Shown here: piece after piece, positions 13,301-24,508 of the stretch
How positions within the stretch are numbered: the first letter of the stretch is position 1
Layout: every line of letters starts with the position of its first letter
NCBI GenBank assembly: GCA_914767715.1
Contig: OU612070.1
Location: 7,707,501 to 7,771,500, forward strand
DNA length: 64,000 nucleotides
Direction: 5' to 3'
From: Membranipora membranacea
Lineage: Eukaryota > Bryozoa > Gymnolaemata > Cheilostomatida > Membraniporidae
Translations under genes and position numbers: made by a program
Notes under the pieces: model-generated
Told to the model about the DNA's origin: nothing
The model's database searches: none
The model's input: only the letters and a program-made list of their open reading frames with translations

Positions 13301-13955
13301 TAGTCCTAACGATTCATCGCTGGAGTATCCTGCTACAGCATTTCCTGTTTCTCTGCCTGCAAACTTGTTTGGACAGAATTTAGCTATGTGCAAAGGCTCT
13401 CCACACACGTAACATTTTGGGGCCTTCCTTTGACAACTCTTTTCTCCTTTCTCATTCCTCACCTGCTCCGCACACGAACTGTAATCATGACCCCCGTAGC
13501 GTCCACATGTCAAACAACCCCGGCCTCTGCCCCGGCCTTTGCTACCTCCACGATCTCTGAATCCTGAACTAAAATTACTTGCTCCAACCCTGTCTATGTC
13601 TGCTTGCTCTTTATCAACTGTTGACTTCTCCTGACTAACTTCAACTAGGTCAACTTCTGAAACAGGCTTAGATTCTCCTGACTTGATAATTTTGGCTGCA
13701 GCCTGGGCCGATTCATATCTACTGCACATGTTTTTCACCTTAGCTAAAGTTAACTCCTTTTTCAACAGCAGCACACCTCTTATCTTATCTACACGCATTC
13801 CTTTGATAACAATGAGGGTGCTCATCTCTTCTTCCAATCCGCCCCATCTGCATGTACTGCCACTCCTTTCTACCCTTTCTATATACTTGTCTAATCTCTC
13901 ATCTCTCCTCTGCTCCATACACAAGAACCTGTGTCTGGTCGCAACTTGTCATTTT
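10315..13955 (-). mobile_element. Ty3/gypsy-type retrotransposon remnant (gag-PR-RT-RNase H-IN), 5' truncated and frameshifted
   Basis: Read on the minus strand, the domains come in Ty3/gypsy order. A partial gag with two zinc knuckles comes first: an atypical CLTCGRYGGHDYSSC and a canonical CYVCGEPLHIAKFC. It is followed by an aspartic protease with VDTGAD, then reverse transcriptase with CMMDDIL in place of the usual YxDD. RNase H follows (TADASYHSLGAAL and TDHKPL), then integrase with RTDNGP and a downstream EANGLAERS block. The frame is broken near 12690, near 12345 at a G-run, in the 11.26-11.40 kb zinc-binding part of integrase, and between 10954 and 10925. The start of gag and the 5' LTR are missing, because in-frame stops appear above about 13950. 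No env frame was seen. The copy is dead; its family is clear from domain order. Confidence 0.92.
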
Positions 13956-14594
13956 GACTGAGGAATGTGTATGATTTGTGTAATGAGGACAAAGCTCATT
14001 TGTACGTACCCTAATTTGTTTGCAGCTTTTTATTCCACTGATCACGGATGTGTCTGGCATTTAAACAACACATGCATAAATTCGCACAACATTTGATTAC
14101 GGAATTGAGTGATGCTCAGGTGCAAACTAAGTTTGGGAGTTATGTTCTATTATATCTCTGGAAAACAATCCTCAAAAACATCAAACTGTCCGAAATCCAT
14201 CTCGTGAGAAAAATATCATTGCATATATGTAATGTATGTGATAAAGTAAAAAGTATAGGCTAATATGTATATGTATGTATAATTGAATGCATATAATAAA
14301 TATAATAAAAAATACAAGATGAGACATATGTGCTGCAGTTTCCCACAGATCAGACCCATTCCCTCCGCTGGCTGTCGTGTAGCTCAGGACCCAAATCGAG
14401 ACTTTAGAACTGAACTCGCAATAGTGCAAATCTGTTGACTGTCATACTCAAAACACCCATACATGGGTACTAAAAATGGGTATTAACATTACGTTTTGAT
14501 TTTGTCTTTGTAGAATATGAAAGATATCAATATTTAATGTATCAGGTGTGATCATGGTATAATTCATGACCGCCAGAAAGTACTCTGCATCATA
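13956..14594. other. Intergenic, no gene recognised
   Basis: This stretch lies between the truncated gypsy copy and the 3' end of the NHL receptor gene. It probably holds that gene's 3' UTR. Nothing else is supportable. Confidence 0.4.
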
Positions 14595-15739
14595 CTACAC
14601 CACGCGCATGTACACTGGGTTATCTACCACAGTGGCACTGGCAGCGTCGGTAACTTGCAGTTGAGATTCATCACCTGTAGGACTGTTCTGATCTGAGGAT
14701 TCAGTTGACAGCTTTTTTCTCACTTTTACAATTACAACTCTGATGATAAAACTACACAATACCACAGCTGTAACTGAAGTTGAAGATAGAATAGCAACAT
14801 TTGCTGTAGTTTTTGTGGTTGAGTCTTGTGCTTTGAGTGGATCGCTCTTATTCGATGCACTTCCCCGATGAACAGTGTGTCGTTGAGAATGAGCAGTGAC
14901 CATGGATGATATAGACTGCAGGTGGTTAAGCTACCAGTCTCATGCCCTACGGCACCTGAGCAGATGTAGGTTCTTGAGATTGTATCAAGATCAAGAATTT
15001 CCAGTCTACTAGATGGGGTGTCAGTCAGAATGAGTGTGTGTTCGTCATAAAGCTTCACATTATGATACCAGGTAGACCCTCCAGCAATTCTTGTTAGAGT
15101 GTTGCTCTCAAAGCTGTAGTAGCCAATTTGATTATAGCCAGCGATATAAATATTCCCAGTTTTTTTCTCTTGGATTATATCCCGTATGGTGGATGCTTGC
15201 CCCTTCCAAATCGTCAATAAACTCTTGGTGTCAACATTCAGAAAGCGCAAAGCATTATTCTGAGCAATGATGAAACGATTTGGATTCTTTACATCAAGTA
15301 AAACTGATACGGGAAAATCAAATAATCCGCCAGATCCATCGAGGTTACCATGTTCTGTACAACTTCCTGCATAAGCTGATGACCTATTTATTGTATGATC
15401 AGCAGATCTCAGACAATGGTTTCCATAATCTACCAGGAGAATCTGTTTTGGAGAAAACAGCATGAAGCCGAAGATGCTATTGAACCTAGCATTTCCTCCT
15501 ATACCGTTCAGATAGCCTAGTGTCAGTGCTGACCCCACAATTAAAGATGTAGTAGTTCCATCTGTAGTTTTGATTGCGCTGCCGTCTGCGAAGAGAACAT
15601 TGCCAACTTTATATAAGTCAGCTTCCAAATGCTGGACATCAGATTCAGTGGTAGTGTATGTTGTTACCTCATTTGCAGGTGATAAGATTAATCCACAAGC
15701 AACACCAGCCACTAATAGGAAACAGATCGTTCTTTCCAT
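14595..15739 (-). CDS. NHL-repeat (beta-propeller) single-pass receptor-like protein, apparent frameshift
   Basis: The frame opening at 15739 begins with a signal peptide (MERTICFLLVAGVACG) and runs 335 codons to 14732. It contains NHL-type blades: GGNARFNSIFGF followed by LLVDYGNHCLR, GNLDGSGGLFDFPVSVLL, and SLYHPWSLL followed by TLFIGEVHRIRAI. NHL propellers are usually protein-binding modules. After the last blade this frame turns into unlikely sequence. The next frame, 14903-14595, carries a membrane helix (SVTAVVLCSFIIRVVIV), basic residues, an acidic/Ser-rich tail and a C-terminal NPVYMRVV with an NPxY motif. No intron with usable splice sites joins the two frames, so a single-base change in about 14800-14860 (assembly error or real mutation) is the simplest reading. 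Joined, they would make a type I membrane receptor of roughly 380 residues. Alternatively the longer frame is a secreted form. Confidence 0.7.
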
Positions 15740-18700
15740 TATTTGGCGACTAATGGCAGTCGTGCTGCAGCTTAACTTAGTACAAGCATCCTACATTGAA
15801 TGGTTTACTTTTAGAATATATATTTGTAGGGCTCAAACAGCTGCAATGGCTGATTTGTGGCATAACATTATCAAACTATTGATTGATTGATAATTATTTT
15901 ACAAGTTTTATCGGTTTGCCAAAAATTAGGTTAAGTGTACTTTTGGCGGCAACTCAACATCCGCATTTCATGTTCATGTGCTGTCGAGTGCTTGCCATGG
16001 AACTGAGGCAGACTGTGGACTAGATGAGTCAATTAAGTTTACACAATGGATACTGATGATAAATTGAAAGCAAGTACCATATTTCAGAAGATGGAAAGGT
16101 ACTTAGTGTTATTCATAATAATACATTAACATTTAATTTAGGTCATTCATCTGTTTTCAACATTGACTCATCTTGCAGTTTTATCTGTCAAAAAAAAAGA
16201 AATGCTATTGATGAATTTCGTGTGCATCCAAATCGAAAATCTTCTTGCACTTTTCTTACCCATCGTAACATATATCTTCTCAACAAAATGAATATGAAAA
16301 CGTGAGACCATGTAAGAATATAATGTTTGATGACAAGATATTATTACCAATAACACAGTGATGGCCAAAAGAATCAGCACTAAAAAGGTACGACGGCATC
16401 GTATACTACCATAAGCAGTTTGTGAAAGAGTTTTATGAACTTCTATAAATAATAGTTGAGACCCAAGAGCTAAATAGAAACCTAAGTCGCTCTTGGGAGT
16501 CATCCCACTTTTTGCTAATCGCCTGTATATAAGAAATCAGCGGTAGGTTTTTTTCAAAAATGAAATTAGATGGACTAGCTGAAAAACTAACCCACATATC
16601 CTTACTCTGGGTGCAACAGGATTATTTCTGGACATTATTTTATTTTGACATGGAAATTCATCAAGATAACAGGCTGATCTACCAAGCATACACATCTGAC
16701 GGGTAGGAAAAAATTTGCTTTCTTTTATCTACCTAATACATCTTTCAAAACTGCATAATATCAATGTAAATTGTAATCATGGTTCTTCCATGATAAGATA
16801 TAATAGGGATAGCACACAAAATATCAGCTAAAGTAAAGAAGCTTGTATATACCAGGCAAGGGAATAGAGCGAATAGAGGAATAGAGACACCGACCAGAGG
16901 ATACAATAAATATGAGTCACATACTGAGAAGAAGTGCTGACACTACATACTATAATTAGTGTGATATGATCTTACTTATATGGCTACTCTACCTTATACC
17001 CTGATACATGGAATGTATTTATTTATCATTTTTAGGCAGCTTTTATATTATTACTACGTAAATCTAGGAAAATCACAATATAATGTAAGTAAGTCATAAT
17101 TAAGAGGTACGTGAATAAAGAAGCAAGGCCAAATGAGAGCCGCTTTTGGCTGGCTAATTCACTATGGTTCCATTCTTTGAAAGGGTGGTCCACTCGCATG
17201 TCGAATGATGAATGTTAACGATTTCCATGATGAAAAAACATGAAAAGAAGATCTGCCGAGGCCTGTTTCTGAACACTGTAAAACCTACATATATGGGGTA
17301 TATGCTTCACGGAAAAGATGGGTTTTAAACTGTGATTTAAATCAGGAGGTGGAAGAGAGATCCCGAAGGTAGGATGGTAGGGAGTTTCACACATCTGGTA
17401 AAGTGGAATTAATGGATCGACTACCCACTTTTTTTAGCCTACATTTAATATTGCTCACATGAGTGTTGGCTACGTTGAAACGAGTGGTTCGGGCATGCTT
17501 AGAAGTTGTGAAAGATTGAGAAATGTAGGAAGGGAGGAGATGGGGATGATGGACGGTTTTATGAGCCATGATTGATATCTTGAATTTAGATTGGGACCTG
17601 ATGGGTTTAACCCTGGCTTCAGTGGCTGATGAATAGTGGTTTGTACCTGTGATACATTTGGCGCAGGAATTTTGAATGACTTGGAGATGTGAGGCTAGAT
17701 TGTCTCTTGGCAGATAAGAGAGAGTCATGAGGTAATTTGTCTTTAATCTTTTAGTTCTTATTCTAGTATGTTGAATGGTTAGCTTTGTTCACCATGAGTC
17801 ATAAAAGTAGACATTAATCATCTGTAGGAAAAACTGTCAGTTTTTGCCCTCATCCCTCTTGTTGAAAATTATAGATGATTTTTGTTCGTGTAATTTTATA
17901 GATTACAGACTGCGCAGCTCAAAAATACTACTACTACTGTGTAATTACCGAACTGAAATGTGAGTCCTAAATATTTGGGTCTCCGGAAAGCTTCATTTTT
18001 TTAAAGACGCAATAGGTTTTTGTGAACCAACAGCCGGAACATGGACTATTCGCAAGCTTCATTATGATAATCAACCATTTAGAATAGACATTAAGTCTTA
18101 GCGTACCAAGCCAGGCAAAAAATGAGGGAAAAAACAGGGCCTGATTTGTCTTTGTCTTGTACGATAAGTTTATGAGTAAAAATATAACAATGAACAGCTT
18201 ATTGCGGAAAAGTTGCAAAAGAGAATTTAGACCTAACCCATTATGGCACAGGTGGGATTAGATCTGTAATCTGATGTATGGCCATGTATACAGCCACACT
18301 CACACTGCCTTGTTTTGTAATGTGTAAAAAATCAAATTGTTCACCATTTAATGTAAATTATGCTTTGTAGTTGGAGTCTAAATAATGATTACCATGTATT
18401 AGCTTACACTAAGACGAAAAGTAAAAGAATAGATATTCAGTTCAACCAATACTGCTGTTTTAGCTGGTTGGATTTTTCCAATTGCTGGGTGGTTTCTCAT
18501 TATTGAATATATTCTGATGCACTTAATCTGACTGTTGATTCCTCACCTATAAGGTCAATCATGTAAGTAATATTAACTACGCTATGCTAAAGTTTTATCA
18601 TTTTGGAGTTGTCTTTAGCTATACCTATGAATTCGATAATTTTAGGTGTATTTTACAAGCGACAAGTCTTCAAGCTTGTTTCCTGTAGATATTAGCTATT

Positions 18701-18841
18701 CTTTGAGATTAAAGGCAGAGCATTCGCTAGAAAAGTATCATCTCCATTCCATGCTTTACTGCCTCATTCTGAGGGATAGGTTTTGAGAAGGCCTAAATAA
18801 TTTTGATGATTATTGCAGGCACTGATAATATATTCATATCA
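15740..18841. other. Divergent intergenic region between two receptor-like genes
   Basis: AAATATATA-like sequence near 15808-15822 is a weak TATA candidate for the minus-strand gene. A 111-codon minus frame at 16168-16503 has one hydrophobic stretch but no recognisable family, so I do not call it. A LINE fragment lies at 17387-17830 and a half copy of the short palindrome at 16596-16609. The rest is AT-rich without signal. Confidence 0.45.
17387..17830 (-). mobile_element. LINE reverse transcriptase 3' fragment
   Basis: The minus-strand translation from 17728 reads LPRDNLASHLQVIQNSCAKC, then TGTNHYSSATEARVKPI, and ends SRSINSTLPDV. This matches the C-terminal part of non-LTR reverse transcriptases, where a QxxQNxxAR block and a final NSLPD-type motif are typical. 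The upstream part is degraded and no endonuclease is present. Confidence 0.75.
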
Positions 18842-21800
18842 ATGATTGCAGGACATTTGGCAAGAATTCTAGTTTTACTGACAGCTCTCAACGGATTACT
18901 CCATGCTCAAGGTATGCGCGTACTTAAATACTACCCAAAGACTGGGCATGTTCAATGTTATAGTCAGGCAGTACTTATGATAGAATTGTGTCAGATTTGT
19001 GTGGTACAATAATTCAATGCTCTACTTGGCATGAATTATTGATGGTGGAGAGAGTATAATGGGAGGTAACGCTCATTCTCTGTATTATGATGTCACAGTC
19101 ACCCACATGTGCATTAAAAGAAACAAGCACTTCCTGGAGACTTTGACATCATAACGTAGAGAATGAAAGTTTCCTTCCCTTATGGAAGGCAATCTTTCCA
19201 GCATTGAATTCATGCTAAGTAGAGCATTAAATTTTTTTACCATACAAATCTGACACAACTGTATCATATGTTACTGCCTGACTATTTTTTTTAACACTTT
19301 TATTGGCAGTCTATTTCATTCCAGTAGCAGAATGTTTTCCGAATAGTGCCGAAAACAAAAAAAGGAAAAGGATGAGGACTATAACATGTTTTGGTCTTTA
19401 GGTAGACTTTAACTCAATTGTGAGGGCAACAGACATAGAGCTATTATATAGTATATGATAATTTTATGGTACAGAGTATCAGATACATGAGTCAAAACGT
19501 AAACATGTATCTCTGATTTGTCAGGGTCTGTTTCTTCGCAATCTTTCACAGATTTTTTGATCCGTGCGACCCTGTAATATCGAAAAACATCAAAACATCC
19601 AGCAGAGGAGAGGCCAGCAAATTAACCCAATGCTTTCCTTGTTTTGTCAAAAGTTACAAGCGCGCTTGTTCCACTGTAATAAAATTATTTATTAATAAGC
19701 AATATAAAATCCCATAAAAATTAAAAATATGATTTTAAGGTGAAATATTCAGTAGACACACAGCGATGTTTTGCGGCTCCGCAGCTCATGATACAGAAAC
19801 TATAACGCTGGAGGATCTGGACACAGTAGAAGAGGGAATGCTACTGGGAGGAGTTTCTGACAGTGGCAACTACAGGGCCAATGCTGGTCGGGTTTGCAAG
19901 GTTCTAATCAGAGGGCGGAGCAAAAACAGTCTCATCGTGTTCAATCATCATGGAGAAACTGGTGTATGTTTGCGCAACAAGTTTGTCACAGCTGATCAAG
20001 AAAGTGAGTCATGTACAGAGCAGAAGGAACACTTTGTCAAAGAACTTGTGCTGACTCTTCAAGTTGATACTCACATGCCATGGTTTAACATCACTTTTAG
20101 AGGTAGGAATTGGAGCATGCATCAGTGTTGGGGGCATATATGTTATCACTCATTACAAAGACTCTTGCTGTGGGTCAGGAGCCTACTTCTACTTAATTTC
20201 AATCGCATCAATAGAAGAAGATGACCAATATGACTATTTAAGCCATTATTGTTTAATCGATTGTAACACTGCTGTGCAATGCTCTAGGTTGGAATAAGCA
20301 AATCTTTAAATCGGGTCTGAATTGCACAAAAATTGTAATAATTTAATTTGCAGTAGGTATTGCAGTATCAATTGAAACAACGGAAACAAAATATACAGCT
20401 GCAATGGCATTAATCTGTTTCTATGCAACGCACTATATGTATACATGTATATATTATATGCATAATTCTTTTTTAGTTTATCCTGTCTTTGTCATGTTGA
20501 GCCAGCAGTTAAACAGCTCAATAGATGCAAGTGTATATCCTCAGGGTTACATAACAGACTTATCCATCTTGAGAGAGCAATTTGAACATGAAAATCGATC
20601 TGATAACCTCGGTATAATCATCAAGGGATTGCCATCGACTGCAATTGTCATCATGGATATGGAGTTTGTTGACATGCCAACATCTGGGTCATCAGAGTTC
20701 AGCATAAAGACCCAGCATCAGAATATGCGTGCTCAACAGCTTTTCTTCTCGGATAAGTCTATCAAGGGAATTCAACATCAATGTCCAGGCAATGCCCCAC
20801 TTTTGCTGAACAACGAAATGAGTAGAGACAAGGATTATGGTGAACTTACCCGCATAAGATATTTTGGTAGGTCAATTAGAAGCAGTTTCTTAAAATTTCT
20901 GATCTTCTTTGCTTCTATTTCATGTAAACATTCCGCAATAATGTCAGGTTTGTGGGGGGGGGGGATAGGGGGTGCGTCAGTTTTAAGTGAAACACATCTC
21001 TGATGCTGAGGGAAGATCTGATTTCATGTTATGATTTGTATTTAGAGTTAGTCATCACGAAATCTTTGTGATAGAAAACAATGCATTCATGGTATATGAT
21101 CAACTGGTATAATTGTTACTCGGATTAATTATTTATTACAGTGGAGTGGTGTGACAGTAGAATAGCCAATCTTGACAAACTGAGCCCTGTTGGACCGTCC
21201 GTATTCATGGGATATTACGCCTCTTGTTACGCTGGGTTTGAGCTTCCTCACAACGACAGCATATTCAAATGTCAAAATTGGAAATGGAAACCATCCCTGG
21301 AATGTGTTAAAACACAGAAAGAGCTGCCAACTGAGAATAGATTTTACCAAACAAGTGAGTTATTTTACGACGTCAAATTATCCCTCCAAATATTATCAAT
21401 CCAATGCCATCAAAGTTAACCATCACACTTTTGTAACATATTTCATTATAGGCAAGCAAATTCATGGGAGTATATGAACGACTTATGTTCCAGCTTAATA
21501 GTTCCCATATATTAATATAAAGTTAGCTGCCTGATATTTTGGTGTTTTATTTATAGCAAAAGATGGATTAACTCATGGTCAGATTGTTATCGTTGTAATA
21601 CTTGGAGTGACGCTGTCTTTTGTATTAGTCATAATGCTTCTCTTAAGCTATTTCTACTTGACTGGGAGGTAAGATTGACTCTTCCCATAAGAAAATGAGG
21701 TGTTGCACGAGTAATGTAGTTTTTGATCATGGACGGATGACTTTTATTTTACTATTGGAATAAATGTAAAAAATTGCCTCGACCTGATTGTCAAGACAAT

Positions 21801-24508
21801 ATTGTGCCAGCTGATTTTTGTTTCAACAAGTGAGCGAGATCCCACGTTGTCAAAGATGTAGGAATATTTCTCAGCTCATATCCGTATCAATATTATCCTT
21901 ATTAGAGAAGGATGATTTGGCCATTGCAACCAAAACCAAGTAGCGAACTTCTGTAAATGTGATCCCACGTGAGGAAAAACCCAAGATTTTGAGTTTGACA
22001 GTGACATCCAAACCATCGAGCTTCCCCTGTTTCATGTTGACCCTTGTTGCAGGTTTAAAGGAGTAGTTCTAGTTACAAAAACTTGCCACAAACCATCAAA
22101 GACCAACACTGTACCAGGTATGTTTCTTCAACAAGACAAATTATAGGAATGATAAATTGTTCGTTGTATTTCCTTAGGCTTCACAGAAAGGGGAGGGACC
22201 TATATAGTATTAAGAACCACATAATGAGAGATAACAAGAGTTATCTAACTGATTTTTATCATAATTATAGAGCCTGAGAATTAAAATATAAGATACCGAT
22301 ACAAAAGTTAGATTTTTGGTGAACAGCATGACAACGAAAAAAATCTTGAGAAAAGATGGTCTAGCACTATTAAAATATAATTAGGGAGGGTTGGAAAATA
22401 TCAGGAACCACAGTCAATATTCATATATTCATAATAAAATAATGCATGATCTCTATCTAGCGTTATCAAATTGTTGCAAAGTTGTAAAAATTGTCAGATT
22501 TATACACAATAGTAAGGTCCATATGGTGTGTCTTTCTGCAAGTCTTTTAAACTCTTACAGCCTGTGAGTTTTAAAAATAGTTTGATTTCTCTCGGACCCA
22601 TGAAGTCCTCTGGGCAGAGATCACAACTGCATATATCCCTTTCCCAGTCGATGAATGATAGGATTCTGATATTGTTGACGTTGAACTGGTCGCATGCATC
22701 ATTGCAAAGTGAGCCACCTCTTGTTTTCAATGCCCTGAGCTTGTATTGTTCTGGCAAAAGAAAAAAATTATAATTATTTACACCGATTGACAATGCGAGT
22801 CTCAGGTTGAAAAACACAAGAGTTGACGGCCGTAGAATCTCTAAACTGGTGGTCCAATCAAGGAAAAGAATTGAAATCCTACAACTGTCCATGATCAAGC
22901 TTGTGCAAGACAATAATAAATATGCATGATACCCTTGATCAGGTTTGATCCATTCGTTTGCGTTCGGAGTGGCCCCCACCCCCTCCACTGTTCATGACGT
23001 AGGCCTGCGGCGTGACCAGAGGAGAGGGACTACTCTGAACGCACACAAATCAAATTTTGATCTAATCTAGTAATATATAAAACAGTGTTTGTCGCGTATT
23101 GGTTTCTTTTCTGATGTATATATCTAAGTTTATTTATATCTGCAACTGCAAAGCTAACAAATCACATTGATTTAGGTTCTCGTATCATTCACCGCATGAC
23201 ATGTGTGAGCATCAAACAACCATCAAGTAATAAATAATGTTAGATTTTAGTTTAGCATGTGGATAATGTTTAGTATGGGAATGATTTAGCTAGCGCTAAT
23301 ATTTAGTTAATATTTAGTTAAGTATAGAATTATTTAAAGTAAAGAGCATGAGTAAATGCCAGTTAAACATTAGTTTCACTATCTTGAGCGTGTGCCTGAT
23401 GGGGATCCTTCCCTCTTGCGACCAACTAACACCTCTAGTGCAACTAATCGATTAGTTTTGATTTAATGGCTACTTAAAAACTATATCTGAAACAATAACA
23501 TCTTAAAGTTTGCTTACCTGTTATTTTGTTATCATGCTTGCATTTCCGTAAACCCCATGAGTCATAAGGATGTCCGTAGTGAAGATCAATTTGTAAAATG
23601 ACCAACAATAGTATGCCGGTGATTGTTCGCATTTTTTTATGAATGACCAGGTATAGAGGAAATTCCGCTCACAAATGGTTGCCAGTCTTATTATGAGCTA
23701 TCTCATTCCTTGCTGCTAAGTTTTATATCAGAGCCTGAATGTAGTTATTGGGAATTCAAACCCTAGTCATTAATATGCATTAGACGTGACATTGTCAAGA
23801 GGATCAAGTGGTTGTCAGTTGTGATGACGCACTTGTCACTAGAAAAGCGGATTTGCAGGATAGGAGTTTGGAGTAAGATCAGCTGGTAATTATTGAATGA
23901 TATGTAGATCAATGGGGCATCTGGCCCATTAGTTGTTCCAATTGGCCAGTCAATATAATGATCTCTGGACTGAGTAGTTTACAATGTTACCTTTTTCCAT
24001 TTTCAGAATCAGCGGTACTAAAGATAGCCCAACCAATGATAAAGACATGTCCACAGGCACAGACTTTGCTCCCGATTATGAGTCTATAGAAGCTACCGAT
24101 CCATACAACGATTACAGTAAAATAGACGAACATGATATGTTGAGCATTGCTAGTTTCAACCAGAACAACACCCAGTGTGGAACAGAGGCTCAAGGTGCGC
24201 TGCCGCAAGAAGAGGTCCACGGCAACAACTCAGCCACTGAAACCTTATCAATGAATAGCTTCAGGTGTCCCTCACCTAACTTGATGAAATCTATATCCAA
24301 TAAATTAAGTAAAAGAGGTATACACATACAGGAAGATTTCACACAAGTGGATTTGTCTCGACAGAGAATACAATCAGTACCTAGTACACCACCTTTGCCT
24401 TGTAGAGGACGAAGACATCTTAGAGTCTTCAATCCTCAACAGCAAACAGTGGCTCAAGTTGAGGTGCACAAGAATAGTTGCGATGATTATGCTGATATCA
24501 ACCATTAG
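18842..24508 (+). CDS. Sushi-domain type I membrane receptor with ITAM-like tail, six exons
   Basis: Exons: 18842-18911, 19764-20102, 20477-20866, 21142-21354, 21557-21668 and 24007-24508. Phases join into 541 residues. Exon 1 encodes a signal peptide (MIAGHLARILVLLTALNGLL); an in-frame ATG at 18803 is an alternative start. Residues 24-266 form an extracellular region I cannot assign. Exon 4 (about 267-337) is a Sushi/CCP module with the ASCYAGFEL, FKCQNW and KPSLEC spacing. Exon 5 is one membrane helix (IVIVVILGVTLSFVLVIMLL). The tail (375-541) has YESI at 399, eight residues, then YSKI at 411, which fits the ITAM spacing. It also has PPLPCR at 503-508 (class II SH3-type) and YADI at 536. 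Sushi modules usually bind proteins or complement-like ligands; signalling through SH2/SH3 proteins is inference. The last intron holds an antisense gene. Confidence 0.85.
18961..19284. repeat. 324-bp foldback element with TA ends (MITE-like)
   Basis: The left arm starting TAGTCAGGCAGTA at 18961 is reverse-complemented by the right arm ending TACTGCCTGACTA at 19284. Similarity extends through most of each half: TTGTGTCAGATTTGT, then AATGCTCTACTT and GCATGAATT, in both arms. A TA dinucleotide at each outer edge could be a Tc1/mariner-type target duplication. It lies in intron 1 of the Sushi receptor gene and encodes no protein. Confidence 0.75.
20954..20964. repeat. G homopolymer (11 G)
   Basis: An uninterrupted run of G lies in intron 3 of the Sushi receptor gene. 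It is a likely sequencing-error hot spot. Confidence 0.9.
22500..23632 (-). CDS. Small secreted eight-cysteine protein, two exons, antisense inside the Sushi gene intron
   Basis: Exon 1 is 23632-23518 and exon 2 is 22750-22500 (minus strand). The donor is CAG|GTAAGC and the acceptor TTTTGCCAG|AA. The phases (1 to 1) match and give 121 residues ending in a TAA stop. Residues 1-20 (MRTITGILLLVILQIDLHYG) are a clear signal peptide. The mature part has eight cysteines, at 31, 54, 58, 79, 81, 84, 103 and 120, including the cluster DICSCDLCPEDF. This suggests a disulphide-rich secreted protein. A TATAAAA box lies about 90 bases before the ATG. I recognise no family. The intron carries a foldback repeat. 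The host gene's intron 5 (21669-24006) encloses the whole gene. The main doubt is the lack of a homologue. Confidence 0.68.
22956..23049. repeat. Foldback repeat related to the one at 1194-1527
   Basis: GTTTGCGTTCGGAGT on the left is reverse-complemented by ACTCTGAACGCACAC on the right. The sequence between contains GCCTGCGGCGTGACCAG, close to the arm at about 1482 (GCCTGCGGCGTGTCCAG). It lies in the intron of the small secreted protein gene. Confidence 0.55.
23721..23728 (-). promoter_or_regulatory. TATA box for the nested eight-cysteine gene
   Basis: On the minus strand the sequence reads GATATAAAAC, about 90 bases upstream of the ATG at 23632. That spacing allows a 5' UTR of about 60 bases and supports an independent promoter inside the host intron. 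Confidence 0.5.

Noticed and set aside
16046-16098. Possible short plus-strand first exon (MDTDDKLKASTIFQKMER followed by GTACTT)
   Set aside because: The donor is weak and no downstream exon in the right phase could be found.
16168-16503. 111-codon minus-strand frame with a hydrophobic stretch
   Set aside because: No family resemblance, no splice or promoter context, and the second half looks random. It could be chance in AT-rich DNA.
16596-16609. 14-base match to half of the short palindrome
   Set aside because: Too short to count as an independent copy; no flanking duplication.
22773-22988. Continuation of the minus frame upstream of the eight-cysteine exon
   Set aside because: It crosses a good acceptor and reads as low-quality sequence containing a foldback repeat, so it is intron, not coding.
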